64,000 nt of DNA from an uncultured Lachnospiraceae bacterium (GCA_900316075.1 ONBT01000006.1:1-64000); one strand, 5' to 3'; positions 43,151 through 51,540 are shown, counted from the stretch's first letter. The notes: generated by a model not told the origin, from the sequence alone. A program made the numbers and translations.

Positions 43151-43173
43151 ATGAGAATAATGTAAAACAGGAA
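43151..43173 (-). repeat. TTTACATTA element, intergenic copy of a 22-bp repeat
   Basis: Bases 43152-43173 are identical over 22 positions to 57887-57908. The core TAATGTAAAACAGGAA lies 14 bases before the TTG start of the acetyltransferase gene. Confidence 0.75.
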
Positions 43174-43186
43174 GTTTGGTAGAGAG

Positions 43187-43750
43187 TTGAAGATTCTGGA
43201 GACCTCCCGCCTTCTCGTGCGGGAAATTGAACTGACGGATATCGATGCCCTGTTCAGGCTCTACAGCGGGCCCCATATGACGGACTACATCGCCCCTCTG
43301 TACCCTTATGAGGAAGAGAAGGCCTACGAAGAAGATTATATCAGGAATATCTACGGCTTCTATGGCTTCGGCATGTGGGTGGTCATAGAGAAAGCGACCG
43401 GAGAAATGGTCGGAAGGGCCGGCATCGAGTACCGGGCCGGCTGCAGGGATAATGAAGCGGAGCTGGGCTATGCAATCCGGGAAGACAGGTGGAGGCTGGG
43501 ATACGCGGAAGAAGTGACCAAGGCCATCATGGACTGGGCTGTAGAAGAGTATGAGTTTACCGGCTTCTGCGCCAGGGTGAATCCTGAAAATGCGGCTTCA
43601 ATCGGCCTCCTGAAAAAACTCGGATTTTCCGACAGCGGGGAGGTCTCCCAGGACGGAGAGGCCGTCTGGCGGCGGGCTGGCGTTGAGGCTGATTGGGATT
43701 ACATCGAAATCGAGGATACGGATGAAAAGTCCGGAGAATATTTGTTATAG
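43187..43750 (+). CDS. GNAT-family N-acetyltransferase (RimJ/RimL-like)
   Basis: A 187-aa acetyl-CoA-dependent transferase of unknown substrate. It opens with LETSRLLVREIELTDIDALF, typical of the RimJ/RimL subgroup. It carries GEMVGRAGIEY, the ELGYAIREDRWRLGYAEEV region (with W/RLGYA in place of the usual GxGYA acetyl-CoA loop) and NPENAASIGLLKKLGF. The start is TTG at 43187 with only a weak purine-rich site. It stands alone between the rnf terminator and convergent apbE. It may be unrelated to Rnf. Confidence 0.85.
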   Translation: MKILETSRLLVREIELTDIDALFRLYSGPHMTDYIAPLYPYEEEKAYEEDYIRNIYGFYGFGMWVVIEKATGEMVGRAGIEYRAGCRDNEAELGYAIREDRWRLGYAEEVTKAIMDWAVEEYEFTGFCARVNPENAASIGLLKKLGFSDSGEVSQDGEAVWRRAGVEADWDYIEIEDTDEKSGEYLL

Positions 43751-43783
43751 CTAACTTCGATGGACTCCCAATCTGTATAGGCA

Positions 43784-44833
43784 TTAATCTTTGAGAAGGC
43801 CCACGCAGGACACTTCTCCATCGGATTCGATGAAATAGGCCACGACAGCCGGCTCGTAATTTTCAATGTAGTTTCTTGCCCAGTCCTCCCCCATCAGGAA
43901 GAAGAGAGTGGAGAGGCAGTCCCCGTCGACGGAATCCTTTGTGATGACGGAGACAGAAGTATAGTCGGTCTCTGCGGGATATCCGGTTGTAAGGTCCAGG
44001 ATGTGGTGGTAGAGCTTCCCGTCCTTCCTGAAATAGCGCTGATAGTTTCCTGAAGTGACGACGGACTTATCGGTCACATTCAGGGTGAAGGCGGCCTCCC
44101 CGTCTTCGGAGAAGGGCTTTTGTATGCCGATAATGTATTCATCCCCGTTGGGCCGGGTCCCCAGGGTCAGGACATTGCCGCCCAGGTTGATGATGGCATT
44201 TTTTACATTATTTTCGACTAAGTATTCCTTCATGCGGTCGGCGATATAGCCCTTGGCCACGGCCCCCAGGTCCAGGCGGGTGGCGGGATTTAGAAGTTTT
44301 ACGGTATCGTTTGAAATCTTCACATTTTTGTCTCCGACGGTGGCAAGGGCCGCAGCAATCTCTTTCTCAGAGGGAATGGAGATGTCGGCTGCGTCTCCCT
44401 TTTCCGCGTATGCGTCGGCTTTACTGCTGATATCCCAGAGCTCGGTCAGGGCCCCGCAGGTGATGGAAAACTTTCCTTCCGAAAGAGCCCCGTAGGCGAG
44501 GCCTATATTGATGAGTTTTACAGTCTCCGGGTCCACCTGCACCGAGTCCCCGGCTGCTGAATTGATTTTTGAGATATCCGAATCCGCCTTTGTATCTGAA
44601 AAGAGGTTTTCGTACTTTTCCGCCAGATCCATGCAGTCTGAAAGCAGACTCTCATTTTCCTTTGTGTCTCCCCCGTAGAGGGTTACGGTGATCACGGTAT
44701 CGAAGAAAAAGCCGGTCTTCTGTACGGGGGTGTTTTGTGACAGCCCGCAGGAAGTGAGCAGGGGCAGGAGAAGGCCGGGGAGAAGAAGGAGGGAGAGGGC
44801 TTTTTTCAGAAGTTTCTTTTCTATATACTTCAT
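43784..44833 (-). CDS. apbE: ApbE FAD:protein FMN transferase, lipoprotein
   Basis: Transfers FMN from FAD onto Ser/Thr of S/TGAT-type motifs, such as those in RnfD and RnfG encoded next door. The 349-aa precursor has a lipobox (LLPLLTSCG) after a hydrophobic N-terminus, then the flavin and metal motifs GFFFDTVITVTLYGG, LNPATRLDLGAVAKGYIADRM, and VTKDSVDGDCLSTLFFLMG. The ATG at 44833 gives a normal signal; a TTG 29 codons earlier would bury it. No Shine-Dalgarno is visible. It is transcribed towards rnf, convergent with the acetyltransferase gene. Confidence 0.95.
   Translation of the reverse strand: MKYIEKKLLKKALSLLLLPGLLLPLLTSCGLSQNTPVQKTGFFFDTVITVTLYGGDTKENESLLSDCMDLAEKYENLFSDTKADSDISKINSAAGDSVQVDPETVKLINIGLAYGALSEGKFSITCGALTELWDISSKADAYAEKGDAADISIPSEKEIAAALATVGDKNVKISNDTVKLLNPATRLDLGAVAKGYIADRMKEYLVENNVKNAIINLGGNVLTLGTRPNGDEYIIGIQKPFSEDGEAAFTLNVTDKSVVTSGNYQRYFRKDGKLYHHILDLTTGYPAETDYTSVSVITKDSVDGDCLSTLFFLMGEDWARNYIENYEPAVVAYFIESDGEVSCVGLLKD
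44202..44210 (+). repeat. TTTACATTA core inside apbE
   Basis: An exact 9-base core within apbE. On the coding strand it reads AATAATGTAAAA and encodes ENNVK-like residues (VENNVKN). The DUF2953 copy also encodes ENNVK. Confidence 0.4.
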
Positions 44834-45006
44834 ATATTTTTCGAAAAAGTGATTTTTGCCTGTAAATATGGTAGAGTATCTAAGATTATGTTGTGGTAAG
44901 CCATATGTGAGTGCCACCAATAAGTCTTCCCTCCGCAGGCTGATTCCTTTGCCGTAGGAGATGACTCAGGACACTGTAATCACATTCTAGCAGAAAGAAC
45001 CCGAAG
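44834..45006. other. Divergent gap between apbE and proB
   Basis: It holds no gene. The apbE half is AT-rich. The proB half contains a bulged stem-loop: CTGA...TCCT near 44940-44949 pairs with AGGA...TCAG near 44957-44970. I matched it to no known riboswitch class, and saw no T-box core. A TTCGAA-17-TAAATA pair near 44840 could be a weak proB promoter. Confidence 0.4.
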
Positions 45007-45861
45007 ATGGAAAAGTATATTGAGCGGCCGGTGAAGGAAAACCGGATTGTCGTCAAAATCGGATCCAACTCCCTCATGCACCCGGAGACCGGGCGGCCGG
45101 ACTATATCAAGATTGAGCGCCTGGCCAAGGAGCTTACGGACCTTCGGAACCGGGGCAATGACGTCTGCCTGGTTTCCTCCGGGGCCATTGCCGTGGGCCG
45201 GCAGATGCTGAAGGCGGAGAGCAAGCCCTCGAGCCTGCCGGAAAAGCAGGCATTCGCTTCCATCGGTCAGTCGAAGCTCATGATGATCTACCAGCAGGCC
45301 TTCGGAGAGTACAATCAGGAAATCGGCCAGATTCTGATGACCAAATACACAATCTTAAATCCCGAGGCCAGGAAGAACGCCCAGAACGCCTTTGACAAGC
45401 TCTTCGAGATGGGGGTCATTCCGATTGTCAACGCAAATGACGCCATTTCGACCTATGATATCCAGTTCGGCGACAACGACACCTTGTCCGCCATTGTGGC
45501 TTCCGTGGTTTCGGCCCACCGGCTCATCCTGATGTCGGACATCGACGGGCTCTATGATTCAGATCCCAGGAAGAATCCAGATGCGAAGCTCATTTCCCGG
45601 GTAGAGGACATAAACGAGGACATCATGAGCATGGCAGGCTCCGGGGCCGGATCAGACTTCGGCACCGGCGGCATGCTGACCAAGCTCATCGCGGCAAAGA
45701 TTGCCACCCAGTCCGGGGTTTCCATGCTTATAGTAAATGCGGCGGATGTCACTGTCCTCCACCGGATTTTCGACGGGGAGAAGGCCGGGACCTTCTTCGC
45801 CCCGAAGTACGATGAGAATTTCGACATCCTGAGCTATATCGCATCCACTCTGGTTGCCTGA
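45007..45861 (+). CDS. proB: Glutamate 5-kinase, short form without PUA domain
   Basis: First enzyme of proline synthesis; phosphorylates glutamate. The 284-aa product is the amino-acid-kinase domain alone. It has VVKIGSNSLMHPETG, CLVSSGAIAVGRQML, ANDAISTYDIQFGDNDTLSAIVA, LMSDIDGLYDSDP and GTGGMLTKLIAAK. The C-terminal PUA domain of the longer enzymes (about 365 aa in B. subtilis) is absent. The ATG has a weak site (CCCGAAG). It is directly followed by proA. Confidence 0.95.
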   Translation: MEKYIERPVKENRIVVKIGSNSLMHPETGRPDYIKIERLAKELTDLRNRGNDVCLVSSGAIAVGRQMLKAESKPSSLPEKQAFASIGQSKLMMIYQQAFGEYNQEIGQILMTKYTILNPEARKNAQNAFDKLFEMGVIPIVNANDAISTYDIQFGDNDTLSAIVASVVSAHRLILMSDIDGLYDSDPRKNPDAKLISRVEDINEDIMSMAGSGAGSDFGTGGMLTKLIAAKIATQSGVSMLIVNAADVTVLHRIFDGEKAGTFFAPKYDENFDILSYIASTLVA

Positions 45862-45876
45862 TTGGGAGGTTCCCCT

Positions 45877-47130
45877 ATGAGAAGTGTGGAAGAAATCTGT
45901 AAAGAGGCCAAAGAGGCCAAGTACAGCCTGGGCATCCTCGGTACAGACGAAAAGAACGATATCATCCTGTCCTGTGCGGATGAACTCGAAAAGAACGCAG
46001 AAACAGTTGTTTCAGCCAACGCCATCGACATTAAAAATGCCGATGAAAAGGGCATCTCTCCCGCCATGAAGGACCGCCTGCTCCTTACCAGGGAGCGAAT
46101 TTCGGCCATTGCTTCCGGCATGCGGCAGGTGGCTGCCCTTCCCGACCCTATCGGGGAGATGATTGCCATGTGGACCCGGCCCAACGGGTTGCAGATCGGG
46201 CAGAAGCGGGTGCCCATGGGGGTGATCGGGGTCATCTACGAGGCCCGGCCCAATGTGACAGCCGATGTCTTCTCCCTCTGCGCAAAGACCGGGAATGTGA
46301 CCATATTGAAGGGCGGTTCCGACGCCATCCATTCGAACAAGGCCATGGCGGATATCTTCCGGGCGGTTCTGAAGAGTAAAGGCTATAATGAAAACTACGT
46401 GAGCCTGATTGAGAACACGGACAGGGCGGCTACGACCGAGTTCATGAAGATGGACTCCTATGTGGACCTTCTGATTCCCCGGGGCAGTGCCGGCCTCATT
46501 CAATCTGTCAAAACAAATGCAACTATACCTGTAATTGAGACAGGTACCGGCAACTGCCATATCTTTGTCGACGAGTCGGCCGACTTCGACATGGCCCTCA
46601 ATATCATTGAAAACGCCAAGACCCAGCGGATTGGAGTCTGCAATGCCATGGAATCCCTGGTGGTCCATGAGAAGATTGCGGCTGATTTCTTCCCTCTTCT
46701 GGAGAAGCGGCTGAAGAAGTATGATCTTCGCTACTTCGCGGATGAAAAGGCAATAAACGGCTTTAAGGAAAAGGACGTCCTTCCGGCTACGGACTGCGAC
46801 TTCGGAACGGAGTACTTAGATTACAAGATGTCTGTAAAGACCGTAGCAAATATCGATGAGGCCATCGCCCATATCAACCGCTACAACACCGGGCATTCGG
46901 AGGCCATCATCACCGAGTCCTATGCCAATGCCCAGAAGTTCTTGAATGAAATCGACGCGGCCTGCGTCTATGTCAATGCCTCCACCCGCTTCACGGACGG
47001 GGGAGAGTTCGGCTTCGGGGCGGAAATCGGCATTTCGACCCAGAAACTGCACGCCAGAGGCCCCATGGGTCTGAAGGCCCTTACCTCCACCAAATACATC
47101 ATCTACGGGAACGGGCAGACCCGGCCCTGA
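45877..47130 (+). CDS. proA: Glutamate-5-semialdehyde dehydrogenase (gamma-glutamyl phosphate reductase)
   Basis: Second step of proline synthesis; reduces gamma-glutamyl phosphate with NADPH. The 417-aa product has VPMGVIGVIYEARPNVTADV, the NAD(P) motif LKGGSDAIHSN, the catalytic cysteine in QRIGVCNAMESLVVH (about residue 253) and RFTDGGEFGFGAEIGISTQK at the end. ATG at 45877 follows GGGAGG by seven bases. It forms a two-gene operon with proB; the enzymes act as a complex in other bacteria. Confidence 0.97.
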   Translation: MRSVEEICKEAKEAKYSLGILGTDEKNDIILSCADELEKNAETVVSANAIDIKNADEKGISPAMKDRLLLTRERISAIASGMRQVAALPDPIGEMIAMWTRPNGLQIGQKRVPMGVIGVIYEARPNVTADVFSLCAKTGNVTILKGGSDAIHSNKAMADIFRAVLKSKGYNENYVSLIENTDRAATTEFMKMDSYVDLLIPRGSAGLIQSVKTNATIPVIETGTGNCHIFVDESADFDMALNIIENAKTQRIGVCNAMESLVVHEKIAADFFPLLEKRLKKYDLRYFADEKAINGFKEKDVLPATDCDFGTEYLDYKMSVKTVANIDEAIAHINRYNTGHSEAIITESYANAQKFLNEIDAACVYVNASTRFTDGGEFGFGAEIGISTQKLHARGPMGLKALTSTKYIIYGNGQTRP

Positions 47131-47215
47131 ACGGGCAACCGAAGATTTCGAACTTTCCAGTAGCTGTAGGAAGGGCCTTTGATGGGTTCCTGCGGATGAA
47201 ACCAAACAGAAAGCA

Positions 47216-47228
47216 CTATATTATTCAT
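47216..47228 (+). repeat. CTATATTATTCAT element overlapping the miaB start
   Basis: The last two bases of the element are the first two of the miaB ATG. No Shine-Dalgarno is present. Confidence 0.5.
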
Positions 47229-48702
47229 GTCAAACAATAATAATCTCTTCTTCCCGGATGCGGCGGCCCCCGCTGTACACACGGGAGACCGGGCACCGGA
47301 AACCGAGCCCGAGCGCCAGTACTACTTCATGGAAAAGACCCGGGAGCTCCTGGAGCGGCAGGGCTACAGCGGAAACGACGCCCTGACCTTTCACGTCACC
47401 ACCTTCGGCTGCCAGATGAACGCCCGGGATTCCGAGAAGCTCCGGGGCATCCTCCAGTACGTGGGAATGAGGGAATCCGAGTCCGAGGAGTGCGACCTGG
47501 TCCTTTTCAATACCTGTACCGTCCGGGAGAACGCCAACCTCAAGGTTTACGGCCGCCTGGGCGAGCTCCACGGCTACAAGAAAAAGAATCCCCGCATGAA
47601 AATCGGCATCTGCGGCTGCATGATGCAGGAGAAGAGCGAGGTTGAAAAGGTCAAAAAATCCTACCCATTCGTGGATATCGTCTTCGGGACCCACAATCTC
47701 TATCGTTTCGCGGAACTCCTGTACCGGTCCTTTGTCGGGGAGAAGCGGGTCGTAGACGTGGAAGAAGCCGACCCGGCCATCGTTGAAAATCTCCCTATCG
47801 AGCGCAAGTATCCCTTCAAGTCCGGGGTCAATGTGACATTCGGCTGCAACAATTTCTGCTCCTACTGCATCGTGCCTTATGTGCGGGGGCGGGAGAAGTC
47901 CCGGGCTCCCCAGGACATCCTTCGGGAGATTGAAAATCTGGCCAAAGACGGGGTGAAGGAAATCATGCTCCTGGGCCAGAATGTCAACTCCTACGGGAAG
48001 ACCCTGGAGACACCTGTTTCTTTTGCAGAATTATTATCTGAAGTTGAAAAAATAGATGGGATTGAGCGGATCCGCTTCATGACAAGCCACCCCAAGGACC
48101 TGTCGGACGACCTCATCGAAGTGATGGCGCAGTCGAAGAAGATCTGCCGCCACATCCACCTGCCCCTGCAGGCCGGCTCTACCCGGGTCCTTGCCGAAAT
48201 GAACCGCCACTACACGAAGGAAGATTATTTACGGCTCTGCGACAAGATCCGGACGGCCATGCCCGACATCGCGATCACGACGGACATCATGGTGGGCTTC
48301 CCCGGGGAGACCGAAGAGGACTTCCTCGAGACTCTGGACGTGGTGAAAAAGGTTCAATACGACTCGGCCTTCACCTTCATCTATTCCCCCCGGGAGGGGA
48401 CGCCGGCGGCTGCGCGGGAGGACTTTGTGCCCGAGGAAGTTGTGCACGAGCGCTTCGACAGGCTTCTGAACCTGATCCACGAATGCAGCGCCTCCCAGGC
48501 AAAAAAGCACGTGGGCGAAATACAGGAGGTCCTGGTTGAGGAGGTAAATTCCCACGACCCTTCCCTGGTGACCGGCCACATGGGGAATAATTCCCTGGTC
48601 CATTTCGCCGGCAGCCCGGACCTCATTGGGCAGACCGTGCCTGTGAAGCTGACGGAAAGTCACGACTTCTATTACTTCGGGGAAGCCCTTCATGACGAAT
48701 AG
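47227..48702 (+). CDS. miaB: tRNA-2-methylthio-N6-dimethylallyladenosine synthase (MiaB)
   Basis: Radical-SAM methylthiotransferase acting on A37 of tRNAs. The 491-aa order is an unconserved N-terminus (1-55); the UPF0004 domain with cluster cysteines in TTFGCQMNARDSEKL, NTCTVREN and ICGCMMQEKSE; the radical-SAM CxxxCxxC in GCNNFCSYCIVPYVRGREKSR (about residue 208); and a TRAM domain at the end (EVLVEEVNS). The ATG at 47227 has no ribosome site and lies in an AT-rich element; an internal ATG at 47329 is possible but also lacks a strong site. Confidence 0.95.
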   Translation: MSNNNNLFFPDAAAPAVHTGDRAPETEPERQYYFMEKTRELLERQGYSGNDALTFHVTTFGCQMNARDSEKLRGILQYVGMRESESEECDLVLFNTCTVRENANLKVYGRLGELHGYKKKNPRMKIGICGCMMQEKSEVEKVKKSYPFVDIVFGTHNLYRFAELLYRSFVGEKRVVDVEEADPAIVENLPIERKYPFKSGVNVTFGCNNFCSYCIVPYVRGREKSRAPQDILREIENLAKDGVKEIMLLGQNVNSYGKTLETPVSFAELLSEVEKIDGIERIRFMTSHPKDLSDDLIEVMAQSKKICRHIHLPLQAGSTRVLAEMNRHYTKEDYLRLCDKIRTAMPDIAITTDIMVGFPGETEEDFLETLDVVKKVQYDSAFTFIYSPREGTPAAAREDFVPEEVVHERFDRLLNLIHECSASQAKKHVGEIQEVLVEEVNSHDPSLVTGHMGNNSLVHFAGSPDLIGQTVPVKLTESHDFYYFGEALHDE

Positions 48703-49117
48703 AAAGCCCGAAGGAAAAGCTGCTTCTGCAAGAAAGGGCGGTCGGGCAATGGTCTCCAAAAAGGAAGTCCTCGTCCTGCTTGCCCTGTTTCTCGTCCTGG
48801 CTGTCATTGCGGGAATTTTCTACGCCACCCGGCCGGGCGGGGCGAAGGTCCGGATCACGGTGGACGGGGAAGAATACGGGACTTACCCCCTGGCTGTAAA
48901 CAAGACTATTCCGATCACCGGGGCAGACGGACAGGAGAATGTGGTCGAGATTTCCGGCGGGAAAGTTTTCATGAAGTCGGCAACCTGTCCCAACCAGATC
49001 TGTGTCCATACCGGGAAAATCAGTAAAGAAGGCCAGTCTATCGTCTGCCTGCCCAATAAGGTCACGGTGACGGTGACCGGGGGCGGGAGCAGTGACATTG
49101 ATTCCATGACGAATTGA
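48692..49117 (+). CDS. NusG domain II-containing membrane-anchored protein
   Basis: A 141-aa protein of unknown precise role. It has a basic N-terminus, one membrane helix (EVLVLLALFLVLAVIAGIFYA, about 25-45) and a NusG domain II-like beta domain with the family motif KSATCPNQICVHTGKISKEGQSIVCLPN. This family typically sits beside a Gx-transporter gene, as here. It overlaps miaB by 11 bases and probably belongs to the same transcript. Confidence 0.85.
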   Translation: MTNRKPEGKAASARKGGRAMVSKKEVLVLLALFLVLAVIAGIFYATRPGGAKVRITVDGEEYGTYPLAVNKTIPITGADGQENVVEISGGKVFMKSATCPNQICVHTGKISKEGQSIVCLPNKVTVTVTGGGSSDIDSMTN

Positions 49118-49157
49118 CAGTATTCCTGCAGGCATATTTTTTCATTTGGAGCAATTG

Positions 49158-49685
49158 TTGGAAAAGGTTGAAAAGAAGAAATTTTCGCCGGCAATGAGGC
49201 TTGCCTACATGGGCATCTTTCTGGCTCTGGCCTTGATCTTTTCCTATGTGGAAGCCCTGATTCCCATCCCTTTTGCGGTGCCGGGCATGAAGCTGGGCCT
49301 GCCCAACCTGGTGATTGTGGTCTGCCTCTGCCTTTTTGGCCCCCTGCCCGCCCTCTGTATCAATGTCCTGAGGGTCATTCTGGTCGGAGTCCTATTTACG
49401 AACGCCTACAGCCTCCTTTTCAGCCTCTTTGGAGCCGCCTTTTCCTTTGCGGCCATGGTCCTTGTGGAGGAGGTCTTTCATGGGTCTCCGGTGGTGACGT
49501 CCGTCTTTGGAGGCCTTTTTCACAATACCGGACAGCTTCTGGCGGCAGCCCTTGCAGTCAGTACCTTTCAGGTGGCCTATTATCTGCCGGCCCTGCTTCT
49601 TTCCGGCTTTGTCACCGGCCTCATCATCGGAATCCTCGCGCGTATTATACTTCCGCGGCTTCATTTATTATTATTCAAGGGGTAA
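49158..49685 (+). CDS. Gx transporter family membrane protein (Hpre_diP_synt_I)
   Basis: A 175-aa integral membrane protein with about five helices. It carries the family start RLAYMGIFLALALIFSYVEALIPIP and the motif PGMKLGLPNLV. It is often annotated as heptaprenyl diphosphate synthase component I; an S-component-like transport role is equally plausible. TTG at 49158 is six bases after GGAG; TTG at 49155 and 49146 are too close. It pairs with the NusG-II protein upstream. Confidence 0.8.
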   Translation: MEKVEKKKFSPAMRLAYMGIFLALALIFSYVEALIPIPFAVPGMKLGLPNLVIVVCLCLFGPLPALCINVLRVILVGVLFTNAYSLLFSLFGAAFSFAAMVLVEEVFHGSPVVTSVFGGLFHNTGQLLAAALAVSTFQVAYYLPALLLSGFVTGLIIGILARIILPRLHLLLFKG

Positions 49686-49688
49686 CAA

Positions 49689-50297
49689 ATGTATTCATAT
49701 ATCCGCGGCGAAATTGCTGAAATCTCCACCGATTCCGTCGTCATTGACAATAACGGCATCGGCTACCAGGTCTTTCTCCCGGTTTCCGATCTTTCGAAGG
49801 CAGGCCCCGTAGGGGAGACCCGCCTCATCTACACCTACTTTCAGGTGTCGGAGAACGGAATCGGCCTCTATGGTTTCCTCACGAAGGGGGAGCGGGAGCT
49901 CTTCCTCCTCCTCATCACGGTAAACGGGGTTGGCCCTAAAGCTGCCATGTCCATTCTTTCGGTCCTGTCCGAAAATGACCTCCGTTTCGCCATCCTGTCC
50001 GAGGACGCCAAGGCCATTTCAAAGGCTCCCGGGGTCGGGCCCAAGACCGCGAAGATGGTGATTCTGACCCTCAAGGACAAGATTGATCCGGGTTTCATGG
50101 AAAACGCCGGAACCATGGTTTCGGACACGCCGGGCCAGGTAATGGCCGACTCCGACCGGAACGACGCCTATCTGGCCCTGACCTCCCTGGGGTACGACGC
50201 GGCAACGGCCCTGAGGGCTCTCGATTCCGTGGAGGGGGCTTCCGACATGTCTTCGGAGCAGCTCCTGAAGGAAGCCCTGAAAAAGCTGGTTTTCTGA
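49689..50297 (+). CDS. ruvA: Holliday junction DNA helicase subunit RuvA
   Basis: Binds four-way junctions and loads RuvB. The 202-aa product has the OB-fold start YIRGEIAEISTDSVVIDNNGIGYQV, two helix-hairpin-helix motifs (LLLITVNGVGPKAAMSIL and APGVGPKTAKMVILTLKDK), and the C-terminal RuvB-binding three-helix domain (AYLALTSLGYDAATALRAL). AGGGG lies 6-8 bases before the ATG. ruvB follows after a gap that holds a repeat element. Confidence 0.96.
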   Translation: MYSYIRGEIAEISTDSVVIDNNGIGYQVFLPVSDLSKAGPVGETRLIYTYFQVSENGIGLYGFLTKGERELFLLLITVNGVGPKAAMSILSVLSENDLRFAILSEDAKAISKAPGVGPKTAKMVILTLKDKIDPGFMENAGTMVSDTPGQVMADSDRNDAYLALTSLGYDAATALRALDSVEGASDMSSEQLLKEALKKLVF

Positions 50298-50309
50298 TAC
50301 TAATGTAAA
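50296..50309 (-). repeat. TTTACATTAGTATC element between ruvA and ruvB
   Basis: The minus strand reads TTTACATTAGTATC. It overlaps the ruvA stop codon and shares 15 bases with the copy in yprB. Confidence 0.65.
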
Positions 50310-50317
50310 ACGAAAAC

Positions 50318-50354
50318 TCTCCGGGCAGGGGAAGCAAAGTACCCGGGCCGGAGA
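50318..50354 (+). promoter_or_regulatory. Hairpin over the ruvB ribosome binding site
   Basis: TCTCCGG (50318-50324) pairs perfectly with CCGGAGA (50348-50354), with an inner GGG/CCC. The right arm contains the only GGAG before ruvB, so the hairpin could sequester it. It could equally be an incidental GC-rich stem. Confidence 0.45.
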
Positions 50355-50366
50355 ATGAGAAGTGCC

Positions 50367-51362
50367 ATGAAGCGAAGCATCGTTACGACAAGTGAAACAC
50401 CTGAAGACCTGCCGGTGGAAAACACCCTGCGGCCCCAGAATTTCGACTCCTACATCGGCCAGGACAAGGTCAAAAAGAATCTCGAAATCTATATTCAGGC
50501 GGCGAAGGAGCGGAAGGAGCCCCTGGATCATGTTCTTTTCTACGGGCCTCCGGGACTCGGCAAGACAACCCTTTCCGGCATCATCGCCAATGAAATGGGT
50601 GTAAATATAAAGATTACATCCGGCCCGGCCATCGCCAAGCCCGGGGAAATGGCGGCCATTCTTTCCTCTCTGCAGGAAAACGACGTCCTCTTCATCGACG
50701 AAATTCACCGCCTGAACCGGCAGGTGGAAGAGGTCCTGTATCCGGCCATGGAGGACTTTGCCATCGATATCATGATCGGCAAGGGCCAGACCGGTCGGTC
50801 GGTCCGTCTCGACCTGCCGAAGTTCACCCTGGTCGGGGCTACTACCCGGGCGGGCCTTCTCTCAGCCCCCCTCAGGGACCGCTTCGGGGTGATTTTCCGC
50901 CTGGAATTCTATGAGCCGGAGGACCTGAAGAAGATTATTGAAAACTCGGCAAAGAAGCTTTCCGTGGAAATCGATGATAATGGCGCTTATGAACTGGCCA
51001 GAAGGTCCCGGGGAACGCCCCGTCTTGCCAACCGCCTTCTGAAGCGGGTCCGGGATTTCGCCCAGGTCCAGTATGACGGGGTAATCACTGAAGCCATTGC
51101 AAAGGAGGCCCTGGACCGGCTGGAGGTGGATTCCTATGGCCTGGACGACAGCGACCGGCGGATTCTCATGACCATCATGGAAAAGTTCGGGGGCGGGCCC
51201 GTGGGCCTCGATACCCTGGCAGCTGCTCTGGGAGAGGACGCCGGGACCATTGAAGACGTCTACGAGCCCTATCTCGTGCAGAACGGCTTTTTGAACCGGA
51301 CCCCGAAGGGGCGGGTGGCGACAGAACTCTGCTACCGGCATTTCGGCCTGCCCATGGAGTAA
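50367..51362 (+). CDS. ruvB: Holliday junction DNA helicase subunit RuvB
   Basis: AAA+ motor for branch migration. The 331-aa product has [19 protein letters not shown], Walker A in [11 protein letters not shown] (about residue 58), Walker B in LFIDEIHRL, sensor-1 LVGATTRAG, arginine finger region LRDRFG, and the C-terminal winged helix ([15 protein letters not shown]). ATG at 50367 gives the family N-terminus. ATG at 50355, in frame, is only one base after the GGAG and is less likely. It is probably co-transcribed with ruvA. Confidence 0.97.
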   Translation: MKRSIVTTSETPEDLPVENTLRPQNFDSYIGQDKVKKNLEIYIQAAKERKEPLDHVLFYGPPGLGKTTLSGIIANEMGVNIKITSGPAIAKPGEMAAILSSLQENDVLFIDEIHRLNRQVEEVLYPAMEDFAIDIMIGKGQTGRSVRLDLPKFTLVGATTRAGLLSAPLRDRFGVIFRLEFYEPEDLKKIIENSAKKLSVEIDDNGAYELARRSRGTPRLANRLLKRVRDFAQVQYDGVITEAIAKEALDRLEVDSYGLDDSDRRILMTIMEKFGGGPVGLDTLAAALGEDAGTIEDVYEPYLVQNGFLNRTPKGRVATELCYRHFGLPME

Positions 51363-51412
51363 TGTTTAAAGGGGCTTTTGTGCGTTTTGTGCTCACTTTG
51401 GCCGTCTCTTAC

Positions 51413-51441
51413 TTGTTTTATTTCTGTAATAAATTTATAAT
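51413..51441 (+). promoter_or_regulatory. Sigma-A promoter of zapA
   Basis: TTGTTT (51413-51418), a 17-base AT-rich spacer and a perfect TATAAT (51436-51441). The leader to zapA is about 95 nt. Confidence 0.8.
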
Positions 51442-51455
51442 GTTTGCATAATTGC

Positions 51456-51475
51456 CTGCCCTTTTGAAAGGGCAG
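51456..51475 (+). promoter_or_regulatory. 5'-end hairpin of the zapA transcript
   Basis: CTGCCCTTT (51456-51464) pairs perfectly with AAAGGGCAG (51467-51475). It starts about eight bases after the predicted transcript start. There is no T tract, so it suggests mRNA protection or an operator more than a terminator. Confidence 0.55.
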
Positions 51476-51489
51476 TAGAAGGCCCGCGC

Positions 51490-51503
51490 TTTATATTTGT
51501 CAT
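51490..51503 (+). repeat. TTTATATTTGTCAT element before zapA
   Basis: Two bases from the consensus, in the zapA leader between the 5' hairpin and the ribosome binding site. Confidence 0.5.
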
Positions 51504-51540
51504 GAAAGCAGGCGGGCAGCTTGCGGAGGGGCCCAGTCCT

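Noticed and set aside
44921..45006. T-box or known riboswitch before proB
   Set aside because: No TGGNACCGCG antiterminator core and no match to the aptamer motifs I know.
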